A DNA stretch of 64,000 bases from contig CM035352.1 in the NCBI GenBank assembly GCA_020137815.1, forward strand, positions 7,168,628 through 7,232,627, given 5' to 3'. A program made the translations under genes and the position numbers. Under the pieces are notes generated by a model, which was not told where the DNA came from, did not search any database, and saw nothing but the letters and a program-made list of their open reading frames with translations. Source of the stretch: Hormiphora californensis (lineage: Eukaryota; Ctenophora; Tentaculata; Cydippida; Pleurobrachiidae). Shown here piece by piece: positions 10,080-22,300 of this stretch; the first letter of the stretch is position 1; every line of letters begins with the position of its first letter.

Positions 10080-12881
10080 CTGTATAAACATCTCCAGATA
10101 ATCATCAAAAGAACTCTCGTACTCTGGTTTCTCTGATTCCGTCTCTACTTGAGATAACTTCACTGGCGACGTTGTCTCCGTTTCCTTTTTTCTTTGTAGA
10201 AGGTAGACCTTGACAAGACTGGTAATTGATGGACCCAGTATCTCGCCTAGATTTCCAACTATCTGTTTTGTGATCAACAACGCGGCTAGCATCTCCTGCA
10301 GAGGGAAAGAGTTAGTCTCTAGGTAGAGGAGAGAGAGTGAGCTAGAGAGGGAGTTAGTTTCTGCAAAGAGGAGAGGGGGATAGTTTCTAGAGGAGAGAGA
10401 GAGAGAGAGAGGGAGACGGGAGTTAGCTGACTTAGTGACTTAGGTAGTAAGATGAGGAATAATATCCTACTGTTTCTTCATTAATTCGCTGTTTTGTTTC
10501 CACTCTCCCGTGCAGCCTCGTTGACAATTTCAGCCCCTGTGCTGCCAACTACTTATGCTCTCTTCTCGGAGGATGCAGCTCTAACAATCGCGCGTCTTTC
10601 CGAGCTGGGGGTGCAAAGATGTAGCCCTTAACTATGCACCCCCAGCTTGGAAAGACGCGCGATTGTTAGAGCTGCATAGGGATCCCTAAAAAAGTTCAGT
10701 ATTTACACAGCGTTTACACAGTCTTTACACAGTCGTTACACCTAGAGCGCCCGCGCCGCTCTGGGTGTAAAGACTGCGTCTTTCGCACTCGATTTGCAGC
10801 GTTTTCGGAAACTTTTTTCGCCGCAGCGCTCAATTTACCCAATTGTGCAGCACACAATCCAATATTTTCTCAGAAAAAGCCGCAAAACGCAGCACGCGCC
10901 GCTCTGAGTGTAACGACTGTGTAAAGACTGTGTAAACGCTGTGTAAATACTGAACTTTTTTAGGGATCCCTATCCTCCGAGAATGCAGCATTACCTTGGG
11001 CACAACGTGTAATCTCCTGCAGTACTAGTTACCTCAAAATCTTGTAGGTAGAAGGCAATGTAAAAGAGGGCAAGGAAGGAGTTAACAAATTTGAAGAGTA
11101 TTAATTTGATGACAAGCCAGTTTTCATAAGTCCTCTGATGCTGGTAGTTCTCCCAATCGTTGAGGGCCATGGCAATGTTACTGTACAGAACATCCAGAAT
11201 GCCAACTGTCACCGGCAGGAGGATCTTGGGGGTATATAGTACATAACTCCCTCCCGCGCGGGCAGATAATCAATAGACGTACTGCAGAGCAGTGCGTCTA
11301 TTGAGCTGTAATGCACGGGTCCCGAAGGGACCCGTGCGTTACAGCCCTGTAAATCCCGAGCGTCAGCGAGGGGTTTACAGGTATATCTGCATGCAAGGGA
11401 GGGAGTTGTGTTCTATAGACCCCGCTGGCGGGCACCTAGAAGCAAAACAAGCACAATTTACGTGGTTCTCAAACAGAGACACAAAACGGGTCAAATAGTT
11501 GGAAATGAAACTACAAAGTGCCTCTCTACATTCCCACACACTCGTACCAATCGTTTTAACAAATCAAAAGGGTGGAATGCAGAGAGAGATAACAGTTATT
11601 GTGGGTCAAGAGGAACAGTTGCCAACAGACTGCGGCGCCAAATCTAGACAGAGAGCTTAGTTGGTTGTACACACCCTCCCTCTTGTGTTGTCATGTCATT
11701 TTATCGTGTCTCCAGTGATCTTTTGTGATCTTGACAAATCTGTCAGAGGGCGTGCGTCTATCGAGACACAAACTCACGGCAGTGCACGGCGCAATAGACC
11801 AGTGCAAATTGTTCGCGTGGGGCGGGCGTCTATTTGAGCCAGCGGGGTCTATACTTGATGAACTGTCGGAGGAAATCCGGTACGAAATCTGGAAAATCCC
11901 CTTCTTTTGTCATCTGTTGGATGTAGTCGTCAAACCTGGGGGAGGGGGAGTTGTACATTTATATATCTTTGGAGGGGGGTGGGGAGTTGTAAATCATATC
12001 TTGCGAGGAGGGTTGTAAATCGTCATAACTACTGTCACTATAATTACCTACATTAAGTTCTGTCTCTATACTATCATTGGCTGCGAAGCGCGCGAAAAAA
12101 GAGGGCGTGACGTGCCCAAGTCCTATTACAGGGTGAGTTCCAAGGACCCCTTTAAACTGAGGTCTCTCCACCTCCTGTCTCTCAACCTCCCTACCGAGTG
12201 TCCCCCACTGCCAAGCCAACTCAGCGCTACGTCTGAAATGCGATGACATGATGTTAGTAACATGTTTTGATTAGTAACATGTTAATAACATGTTTTGATT
12301 AGTAACATGTTAGTAGTAGCATGTGTAGGCACTTGTTGAAACCCTTTCTATTGACACAGGGTCGAGCGAGGAAAGTAGGCACATAGAAGTTGTTGTTGTT
12401 ACCTCTTCCATAGCTCCAGAAATATGGTAGGCCACATTACATTGAAGAACGCGTAGAACGTGAAGCACCAGTCAGCGGATTCCACTCTACCATCGTCGTA
12501 TATCAACTCAATGGTAAATCCTACTAGCTGAAGGAAACATATGTGTGGTTCTACAGGAGACAGCTGTCTGGCGCGAGACAGTGCGCTCAGATGGGGTCCA
12601 CGGCACCAGACAGCGCGAGACAGTGCGCTCAGATGGGGTCCATAGCACCAGACAGCGCGAGACAGGGTGCTCAGATGGGTCCCAGACAGGGAGGAATGAA
12701 TCTCGCTGACACTTACCAAGGGTACAACGAGCATGAAGGTATAAAATCCTAGCCAAGCAAAGTAGATGGCTATCTCGTCTCCAAAGTAGTGACGAATCAG
12801 GTTTAGTGGCTGGTCCCTCCAGCTCCACACCCAAACCCTGTTTAGCACGTCTTGCTTACTCTTTTGGTGAAGCGGGTAGAT
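10080..12881 (-). CDS. Anoctamin (TMEM16) family, partial
   Basis: Minus-strand exons at about 12717-12881, 12403-12527, 12232 down to about 12140, 11033-11224 and 10080-10295, the first three joining in phase. They encode the family's YPLH segment, then QPLNLIRHYFG and YFAWLGFYT (first membrane helix), FTIELIYDDG, the NVMWPTIFLELWKR helix end, the RSAELAWQWGTL and RPQFKG loop, SNIAMALNDWENYQ, FKFVNSFLALFYIAF, LLITKQIVGNL and DDYLEMFIQ. Anoctamins are ten-helix Ca2+-activated chloride channels or lipid scramblases. The N-terminal cytoplasmic domain and everything after DDYLEMFIQ (the later helices that bind Ca2+ and form the groove) were not found. A hairpin element and then the PCNP-like gene follow directly. 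The exon order is interrupted by three hairpin elements. A possible extra exon is 11855-11935. This is either a truncated gene or one whose remaining exons are lost or mis-assembled. Confidence 0.82.
10559..10990. mobile_element. Nested inverted-repeat element in anoctamin intron
   Basis: Two inverted-repeat pairs lie side by side. The inner pair at 10,578-10,677 pairs 'gcagctctaacaatcgcgcg' with its complement around a short spacer. The outer pair, 'gggatccctaaaaaagttc' with 'gaacttttttagggatccc' (10,679 and 10,955), encloses repeated 'tttacacag' units. The ends read 'ctcggaggatgcagc' and 'cctccgagaatgcagc'. There is no ORF; this is a MITE inserted into a MITE. Confidence 0.8.
11236..11412. 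mobile_element. Small palindromic MITE
   Basis: Ends 'acataactccctccc' and 'gggagggagttgtgt' are inverted repeats. Inside are further palindromes, for example 'gcacgggtcccgaagggacc' at about 11,314. It begins about 15 bp upstream of an anoctamin exon acceptor on the minus strand. Confidence 0.75.
11411..11855. mobile_element. Second inverted-repeat element abutting the first
   Basis: The termini 'tctatagaccccgctggc' and 'gccagcggggtctata' are inverted repeats about 440 bp apart. The interior resembles the family of short palindromic elements and has no convincing ORF. Its right end coincides with a potential splice donor of a tentative anoctamin exon. Confidence 0.7.
12560..12690. repeat. 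Tandem copies of a short hairpin repeat
   Basis: About three copies of a unit containing 'gcgcgagacagtgcgctcag' and 'atggggtcc'. The same core, 'agtgcgctcagat', recurs near 23.08, 23.38 and 49.89 kb (and as 'tctgagcacactg' near 25.97 kb), so this is a local amplification of a dispersed hairpin element. Confidence 0.75.
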
Positions 12882-13483
12882 CTATGAGGGGAGGTATGAT
12901 TCAATACCAGATATATAAAATAAATCTTACTTTCTTTTGTTGTGGTACTCAACAAATATTCTTTGAGACAAAGTGGTGGTCAACAACTAAAATATATGTT
13001 CTCATCGTAAATGGAATGCATAAACTGATTGGTGGGTGGCCTTGCTACGGCGGAGTGGTGGACGTGCTGGGGCGCCTATTAAGCGTGCTCGGTGCGGCCG
13101 CCGCTACTTTCGGGCAGGTCACTCGCCAGACGCAGCAAGTACAAACAAACAAACAAACAAATGGAATGCCTGCAGGTAGAAATTTGTCAATAAGTACTAT
13201 TTCGAATATTCAGGCATACAACAATCATGAGATAACCGTAGATAAATACCTATCGAAAAATACATAAGGAATGCAGCCCCAAGTCGTTAATGAGTACCAA
13301 AACGAGAGACATATAAAAAGAAGCCAGTTGAAGTTTTTCAATAATTTCTGCCAAGTATAATAGTACTAAACTGTCTACTATATAGTGCCTATAATAAGGA
13401 AACCGTCATATCAAAGTAAGTATTTGCTGCCAGTTCCGGCCCTAAAGTTTTATATCAAATCTATACTTGTGCCTCATGACATC

Positions 13484-13775
13484 GTCAATAGTAACACCGT
13501 CAATAGTAACACCGCCAATAGTAACACCGCCAATAGTAACACCGTCAATAGTAACACCGTCAATAGTAACACCGTCAATAGTAACACTGTCAATAGTAAC
13601 ACCGTCAATAGTAACACCGCCAATAGTAACACCGTCAATAGTAACACCGTCAATATAGTAACACCGTCAATAGTAACACCGTCAATAGTAACACCGTCAA
13701 TAGTAACACCGCCAATAGTAACACCGTCAATATAGTAACACCGTCAATAGTAACACCGTCAATAGTAACACCACC
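13484..13775. repeat. 15-bp minisatellite
   Basis: About 19 tandem copies of 'accgtcaatagtaac' with occasional C/T changes and two 2-bp insertions. It is a multiple of three long and therefore open in several frames (Asn-Ser-Asn-Thr-Val and others). It lies immediately upstream of the signal-peptide ATG at 13,809 and is probably promoter-proximal DNA, not coding. Confidence 0.9.
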
Positions 13776-13808
13776 GCCTGTAACAACTTTCTCCCCAGGA
13801 GTACCGCG

Positions 13809-15760
13809 ATGAGACTGTTTATCCTGTGTATCCTACTGATTGGACTTACAGAGGGGTTGGGTGGAGGAGACGTAGGAGGAGGTCCTGCAGCCCCCGAAAT
13901 GGTGGATGGAGTGGGTGGAAAGACGGGGAAATAGATGTCCGGACATCGTACGAGGATGTTCGAGGGCGACAATGGATGTTCGAGGAACCTATAATAAGTT
14001 ACCACTCTACGTGTGTTTGCAATTGGGCAGCAGGCACTGGCTACATTGCAACCATTCGATTCTGTAACAACCCTTATCCGTCTTGTGGCGGAAGTGGATG
14101 TGTTGGGTCTTCCGCTTCCACCCGGGACTGCTCCAGCAGCTGCTGTAACCCTAAACACGGAGGATGGAGTGGTTGGAGCTACACTTCTAGCTGTGTCTGT
14201 AACCATGCAACTGGAACTGGCTACCGCCCAAAGACAAGATCCTGCACCAGTCCAGCGCCCTACTGTGGGGGAGCAAGCTGCTCTGGTAGCTCAAACGTAG
14301 AGACGACTGCTCCAGCAGCTGCTGTAAAACTAGACATGGAGGGTGGAGTGGTTGGAGCTACACTTCTAGCTGTGTCTGTAACCATGCAACTGGAACTGGC
14401 TACCGCCCAAGACAAGATCCTGCACCAGTCCAGCGCCCTACTGTGGGGAGCAAGCTGCTCTGGCAGCTCAACTAGTAGAGACACTGCTCCAGCACTGCTG
14501 TAAACTAGACTGGAGGGTAGAGTGGTTGGAGCTACACTTCTAGCTGTGTCTGTAACCATGCAACTGGAACTGGCTACCGCCCAAAGACAAGATCCTGCAC
14601 CAGTCCAGCGCCCTACTGTGGGGGAGCAAGCTGCTCTGGTAGCTCAACTAGTAGAGACGACTGCTCCAGCAGCTGCTGTAAAACTAGACATGGAGGGTGG
14701 AGTGGTTGGAGCTACACTTCTAGCTGTGTCTGTAACCATGCAACTGGAACTGGCTGCCGCCCAAAGACAAGATCCTGCACCAGTCCAGCGCCCTCCTGTG
14801 GGGGAGCAAGCTGCTCTGGCAGCTCAACTAGTAGAGACGACTGCTCCAGCAGCTGCTGTAAAACTAGACATGGAGGGTGGAGTGGTTGGAGCTACACTTC
14901 TAGCTGTGTCTGTAACCATGCAACTGGAACTGGCTACCGCCCAAAGACAAGATCCTGCACAGTCCAGCGCCCTCCTGTGGGGAGCAAGCTGCTCTGCAGC
15001 TCAACTAGTAGAACGACTGCTCCACAGCTGCTGTAAAACTAGACATGGAGGGTGAGTGGTTGGAGCTACACTTCTAGCTGTGTCTGTAACCATGCAACTG
15101 GAACTGGCTACCGCCCAAAGACAAGATCCTGCACCAGTCCAGCGCCCTCCTGTGGGGAGCAAGCTGCTCTGGCAGCTCAACTAGTAGAGAGACTGCTCCA
15201 GCAGCTGCTGTAAAACTAGACATGGAGGGTGGAGTGGTTGGAGCTACACTTCTAGCTGTGTCTGTAACCATGCAACTGGAACTGGCTACCGCCCAAAGAC
15301 AAGATCCTGCACCAGTCCAGCGCCCTACTGTGGGGGAGCAAGCTGTTCTGGCAGCTCAGCTGATAAAGAAGACTGCTCCAGCAGCTGCTGTAAAACTGTC
15401 AATGGAGGTTGGAGTGGTTGGTTACCATGGGGTGACTGTTCCTGTGATTATACCACGCCCACCACGGGAACTGGAACAAGCTCCGCAACAGGACATGCAC
15501 CAGCCCGAGCCCTGCCTGTGGAGGGGAGACCTGCAGTGGGGGCGAGGAATGGAGCCAGTCCTGTGATGATGATTGTTGCAGGACCACTCATGGGGCTGGA
15601 CTGAGTGGATGAGTGGGCGTGCAACTGTGATTTCGAGACGGAGGAAGGTGTGACGGAACGAGAACGGGAATGTTCTAATCCGACCCCTGTGTGTGGAGGG
15701 AAGACGTGTGAGGGAAGTGCTAGAGAATACAGTGATAGAAGCTGCCATTGTCCGTTGTAA
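13809..15760 (+). CDS. Secreted thrombospondin type-1 repeat protein, frame broken
   Basis: The ATG at 13,809 starts a hydrophobic signal peptide (MRLFILCILLIGLTEG). Downstream, six to eight units of about 180 bp each encode a TSP1-like repeat: GGWSGW, SSCVCNHATGTGY, R-PKTRSC, TSPAPYCGG, CSGSS and DDCSSSCC. TSP1 repeats usually act in extracellular matrix or cell-surface adhesion. Unit starts lie near 14165, 14344, 14518, 14698, 14878, 15053, 15230 and 15410. Full units are exactly 180 bp; others are 179, 174, 175 and 177, so the TSP1 reading moves between frames. A final divergent repeat reads CNCDFETEEG, CGGKTCEG and SCHCPL-stop at 15,760. Because the second frame of the repeat is also free of stops, long off-frame ORFs appear across the array. 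Frame breaks may be base errors, collapsed repeats or real decay. Confidence 0.72.
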
Positions 15761-16341
15761 TATCTCCTGTTATACAAGGGGAGAAGAAGAGAGAGAGAGA
15801 GAGAGCAGACAACCCCACAACGACCTGGTACTATCAAAACATTTTGTTTCTAAAAACGAACAATTAACAGTTTTTCGTGATGAATCAAGTTGCAGTGATG
15901 CTATCCCTTCGCGGGCTTCGTTTAGCCGCGCTGCGCACGGCTAGTGTATGGGTGGCCGCGTCACTAATGAATCAAGGAGTCATGTAAAGAGTATAAGACT
16001 AGTTTACATTTATTGATTTTGAAGGGGGAGGAGGACGCTTTTTTATCTTTGAGTGTTCTCCTAAACCACAAATAGCAGAGACTTGCCGTTTGGAACAGTG
16101 GTTCCTTACATCATTGCGCTCGGTAATAGCTGTGTGAGAACTTCGAAATCGCCATAGTTCATTAATTATTCATTAATTAGTCATTAAATATCGAATTCTT
16201 TGTTTTCAATGTCTGAAACTAACTCTCTCCCACCACTGACCACCGCGAGAAATCCCAAACCCACTGAAAAATAAACAACACATATTTCAAATGCAGTTAA
16301 AGAGAAATAGTGGTAAATTCACTTGGAAATGTCCCTCAAAT
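15761..16341. other. Intergenic spacer between convergent genes
   Basis: Separates the ends of the TSP1 gene (+) and the VWD gene (-). It contains a short GA run at about 15,790. I see no other feature. Confidence 0.6.
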
Positions 16342-19300
16342 TTATTCGAATTTGCTGGTAGTGACGGTGAAGATGATATCCTTTGATCGGTTGCTCTTCT
16401 GACCGGTCCACTTATATAGCCCAGCATCCCCACTTTTTACGGGATCCAGGGCCAGGTAGTACCGTGTCATTTCCCTGTCTTCAGAACTGATCTTCACCCA
16501 CTCCTCGTCCGGATTGGCCCGGTAATACCATGCAAACCTGAAGATTGGTTGGTGATGTGAGGGAAGAAAGAGGTAATCCCTCTCCCTGCGGGTCAGTAGC
16601 ATTTGCCAATTGTGCATTCCCTTTGTGAGGGGAGATACTTAGAGCTACGCATTGACGAAGACTTTATAAATAGGATATGAAGATGCTGCTTGACCTACTT
16701 GTATGGTCGTGTGACGCTCTTAATCCTGAGCTCCTGCCTCTTTCCATGGACGACCTCTTTAAAGGTCGTCTTGTGGTTGTTGGCCCAGGCCCACTCTTCC
16801 ACATTCTCACAGCAAGAACCCTCTGTTTTTATTGGCATCTCTGTCTTGCTACATTTCTTGCACTGCATTGTTGTGCAGGAAATCTCACCGTTAGACCGAC
16901 AAATGCAGTCCTTGCAGATATTCAAGTCCTGCCATGTGTGTCCTTCCTGCAAATTGGTGGGATTTAGTATCATGATCTGTGAATATTTGAGTAAAACGCA
17001 GCTTAGAAATAGCTGAGCATGATCAGTGATCATGCTCAGCCTTATATTTTCTATGGGTGATCATTGATCACCCATAGAAATTATAAGGAAATATGTCAGC
17101 ATCTTTGATCAATGTTGTTATCATGGGAGTATTCCGACTTTCTGTTGTACAGTGTTTGAGTGTAATGACACTTACGTCTACGAATGTTCGTTGACTTGGC
17201 AACTGCACTCTTCAGCCGTGACACATGTTCCATTTTGCAGGAACATGTCCTGGGGACAGAAGCAGCCTTCATTGCACCCATCTTTATCGCACGTAGCCGG
17301 GTTCTTGTCTGCACAGGTCGGGAGGGCAGTAACTTCCGCACTGTTCGTATTGGTACGGTTCATTGCACTCCATCGCTGTAATGGTGCATGTTATTTAGTT
17401 GGGGAAATGACAGATATTTCAATATGAATTACTATACTAGTACAATTATTGTCAGCGTGATGACTGGTCACTCTCTGAGCGAATCATGCGAGAGAGGGTC
17501 AGTGCGGTGACTGACCGAATACTTGTGAAATGCTTACGATAGTAATTGAATTGGTCATGAATTGAATCACTCACGGCAGAAATCAGCGGCCTGTCTCCAC
17601 CCCTCCAGACCCACTGCTCCTTTGTCAACGCACTGCTTCACATACTGCTTGATGTCAGTACAGGCACAGTCGGCGTCGTAGCAGGCACACACGTCATACT
17701 TGCAGTTCTCCTTGGCTACCTCCACATCAACAAGTCCATGACAGACCGCGAAGGGGGAAGCTGGGGGGAGATAGATATTATGTTGGGCGATTCTGGGCAT
17801 TAAAACAAACTATGTAGTTTGGTGAAGTTGTAGTTCAACTGTTCAAACCCTGTTTATGTTTTATAATTGGGGGCTTTGCAATATACTCACAATCAAGAAG
17901 ATCGCATGCCTGGTCGGCCACATCATGGACCCAGTCTGGTGTTCCAAAGACAGTGCAGGGGTGCTCCGGTTGTGGCTCCAGTTCACACTCCTCATCTAAT
18001 GGGGGAATTAATTAGCTGATATTAACTTGGATGATGAAACTTAATAAAATCTACGTATATTGTAACGTTTGCGTTCCACTTCCATATATCACAGAGGGTC
18101 GCGACATGCCTATTGCCCAATTATTTACCTCCATACTTCCACGACCATCCAAAGTCAGTCAGATCATTGGTCACCTCCCCCTCTCTAGTCGTCATGTCGT
18201 TAGTCTTGTCCCCATCGAACATGCCACAGAGACCCCCGGTAGCACCGTAGTACTGGCCATGGACGGTGCAGTAGACCGTGCTGTTCCCATCCCAGGTCAG
18301 ATCCAATGCCAGGTTGTCAACCGGTTCTGTGATTTTAACTACCACCTGGGGTTAACAATCAGGTTGTTACCATTAATACAGTTTCTAATCAGGTCGTTAC
18401 CATTATTACAGTTTCTAATCAGGTTGTTACCATTATTACAGTTTTTAATCAGTTCGTCACAGTTTTTAAACCATGTCGATTAATAATTTTATCAACATTC
18501 ACTCATCTTAGTTAGTAAAATACTCACACTCTCCGCGGCGCTGGTTACTGCAACGAAAGACTGGGACACCCTGTAATACTTGTTGTATGGCAGGAAGACC
18601 TCTTCGTCATTCACGTGTACTGTACCAGTCGTATCCAGCTTTATACTGGACCCTAGATAGTAACAATTAGTGTTAGTAACAATTAGTAACATAAGTGTTA
18701 GTAACACACGTGTCATGCAGTAGTGTTACACAGTCGGACCCCGAGTTACCCAGATCTTGCTTGGGCCGGGGAAATGATTTTGCCCGGGAAATCGGGGGTC
18801 CAACTAGGTGCAACCATTTAAAACACGCTAGTCTGACAGTCGTGCTCTGGAAACGTGTAATGTTGACGTACCAAGATAAATGATTTCAATGGAGTCCGTC
18901 CAAGACACAGTCACATTATTCTCATTGCTCCTATGGGAGTTGGTAACGACCACCTCAAAGTCAGCTGTTTTTGCCATTGTGAAGCGGCATTTCCCACCCT
19001 GGAAATCGTGGTGGGTTCCATCGAAGGTAGTGTAATGAGGGTCACCAGTAACAATACAGGTAGCCGGCTCTGTAGGGGGATGGAAACATAAGTTAGGTTG
19101 GGTTTGAAAATACCAAATCTGTGAGGAATACGAGCCAATGTCTGACAGGTGATTGAGATCACGTTCCATATAATATTTACACTAGCTGAGAAAGCTGACA
19201 TCATGTTCTATAATTACTCACGGGCAGCACAGTTGAGGTGGCAGGTTTCATTGTAATATTCGACCTGGTCAGTTGTACAGGTGCTGTTTTGTGGGATACA

Positions 19301-22300
19301 CTCACACACGGGGTCCCCTCCAAGATGGGTACAGGTACACTTCATGAACTCGCTCTTATACCACGTGGAACCTTCCTACAGGGGAGGGGGTGATTAGTGG
19401 GTGATTAGTAGGGGGTAATTAGTAACATAAGTATTGGCAAGGGGATGCTATAATTAGTCGGATAGTGAGGATACAGTACCACGTCCCTATAATACTTGGT
19501 TACGAAGTCACCCCTATTATGTATTGCATGTAGGCTAGCGCAGAGGGGGAATTTCATTACCAACTATAATACACAGTATACGTACCACAGTTTCGTTTCC
19601 ATCCTCATCCTCACAGACAGCCATGACAATGAGGTCGATCTGAACACATTCCCGGCTGGAGCCAACATCAACACACACCTCATACCGTCCCTCATCAGCC
19701 TCTTCAGCATCACATATCTGTAGGCAAAGTTAGAAATATCAGGCCAATACTCTCGAAATGAGAATAGGGTCAGGCCAATGCTCTGGCAGAATTATGACAC
19801 ATTGGTTCATCCGGCGTAATTAAGAATTGTACATACTTTGAGTGTTTTGCCGTGGTTTTTCTTGCTGTATTTCTCCAGACTAAAGTCGATCTCTTTCTCC
19901 CCTGGCAACTTGTACCAGCTGAAGTCGCTAGCATCAAGGTGGTAGGTGGAGTCCACAACCTTAACCTGCACAAAGGCATTTTAGCATGTTTCCAAACTGG
20001 ACAATGATTATATTCAACTAGTAAAATGCAATGTTCCTACTATCAGTTTGTTATGAAATAATAGCACAAATATAAGTGTTTACCTTGAGCTCCTTGCAGT
20101 CGCCTTCCAGTACACGCAGTGGTGAATCACCATCAATATCGATAATATCAATGGGTGTCACAGGGTTGACCACAAGGTTAAAGGAACATGTTCCAACCGC
20201 ACCATTGTATGTCACCTCAGCTGTGTATTTTCCACCATCCGCTAAGTTGGTTGGCTGCAATGTAATGTGTTTTATGAAGGAGTACTCAACAATTAGTTTT
20301 ATGAAGGAGTAATTAGGTCACAGAAATAAACTCACGTTGACTGTAAGTATGAGTTTTCCATCGTTCAATTTGAAGTTCTCAGATATTGAGTCGGAGTCAA
20401 TGATCTCTCCCCTTCCATCTCTCCAGGTGATCTAAAAACAGAATAATGTAGAGTAGTGATACTGCAATGAAGTTGGGTACGGATAGATCTAACTTACATC
20501 GTCAGGTCCGACCATGATATCATCATGTAATATCTGGCAATCCAAGACAGCAGGTCCAGTTCCCTCGTCAATGACAATGGTATCGTTCTTCTCATCGATC
20601 CAGTCAGGAATACAATAGGGACAACATATCCCACTCTTGTAGACAGTGGCCCATCCCGCGGGACAGTCCGCACAGGAGGTAGGGTTACAATCCACATACC
20701 CTCCACTCATGCAGGTACAGGTCTCACACTTGACACTGTCGTTCCAGGACTGTCCCTCTTCGATAATCTGACCGTCCCACATGCACTGACAATCAATCGC
20801 CTCGATACACTTTCCTCCCTGCAGTACAGTACCTGTAGAAATGAATTTAGGACTTGGTACCAATGGTGCAGTTGATAGCAGGACTGACTCGATACGTGCT
20901 TACTTAGACTACGAATTAAAAAGTCTAAACACACGTACCTTCTGGGCAATAGCAGCCTTCAACACAGATGTCCAAGCAGTCACTGGGATTAGGATCGGAA
21001 CAAGTCGGCTGGCATCCCTGACCACAGTCCATGTACACAAAGGTGTCCTCGCAACTCTCAGGGCAGAAGTTACTTGACCTCCAACCTGTAGAATGGTTGT
21101 TTTAGTTGCAGTTGTATGCAACAGTAACTTATCGCTAACTGAAAACTTAACAATCAATTTACGAATCGATAGTAAAGTGTACATAAGTGCTGATCAATTA
21201 GTTAATTATAGTTTACCATTGACGGGGTATCCTGCGTCTTCGCACGCCTTAGCGTAGGCCTCAGCATCGGCACACACGTTTTCATCATTGTCGGGAAGAG
21301 TACACAAATCGTATTTACAATCCTGTAATCATAAATAAATCAGATGTTAATTCTCAGTGCTAATGCTATCACTCAGTGACCCAATATGAGCTTCACCAGA
21401 CATGTTATCCCTTTGAAAATTCCTCTCCTTACCTCAAAGTACTCAGTGACATCAAGGGGACAAGATCTGAAGGGTTCCTGTTTGTACCTGCTGCATACAC
21501 TCTCCACCCAGTGTTTCTCCTCCATTGAGATCTTCTCACAGGGATCTTTCTCATCATCAACCGCTGGACACCTGCCATGATGACAATGTAGAGTTAGGAT
21601 TTTGACACTGAACAGCTGTAGTTGATTGTCACGTAGCTAAACACTAAAAACTGTAAACAATAGAAGGGAGGGATGGTTGGGGGAGGATTGGGCACCGGGC
21701 GCTTTCCAACTCCTACCCGTCATCGTTGTCAACTCTCCAGGATTCTCCCATTGCAATGGCACTGCTCACTGGGTTGCCGTTCTTGTCATGCCACTCATTG
21801 TTCTTCCCATCCCACCGACCACAGATGCACTGGGTGTGCTCGTAGTAGTATCCGTGGATCTGGAGAGAAGTATGTTACCATGGTTACTTACTAAAGGCTA
21901 CAGATCTCGGGATCTCTAGCGTGGAAAACATTTAACGAATAAGGATCTTCGGGGTTTTCAGAGGTTTAAAATAATCCAACCCTAATCTCAGAATTTTATG
22001 CTCACCCATGCTCGGAAGTTGTTGTAGGAAGATGAGATCTGAAGGACCTTAGTATTCAGCATATAAATCTCACAAACATAACCAGTTTGACAGTAAATCC
22101 AGTTCTCGGTTGTGGCCATCTTCTTGTAGGGAGTAGAGAGGCTGTGGGACTCCCCGGTACGCATGTCCTTTCGGGTCAGAACCCCACTTCGGAGCTCGTA
22201 CTCGAAGCCATCAAACTCAATCAACGCGTATCTGATCAATAATATGACTATAGTTTTATGTACTGACAGTGATAGTCCACTAATTTCATATTTCCGCTTC

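Noticed and set aside
14522-15055. Ala/Val/Leu-rich ORF across the TSP1 array
   Set aside because: It is the off-frame of the Cys/Trp-bearing TSP1 repeat.
18551-18590. Terminus-like 'gggacaccctgt' motif as a transposon end
   Set aside because: It lies inside a well-supported VWD-2 exon and is a coincidental match.
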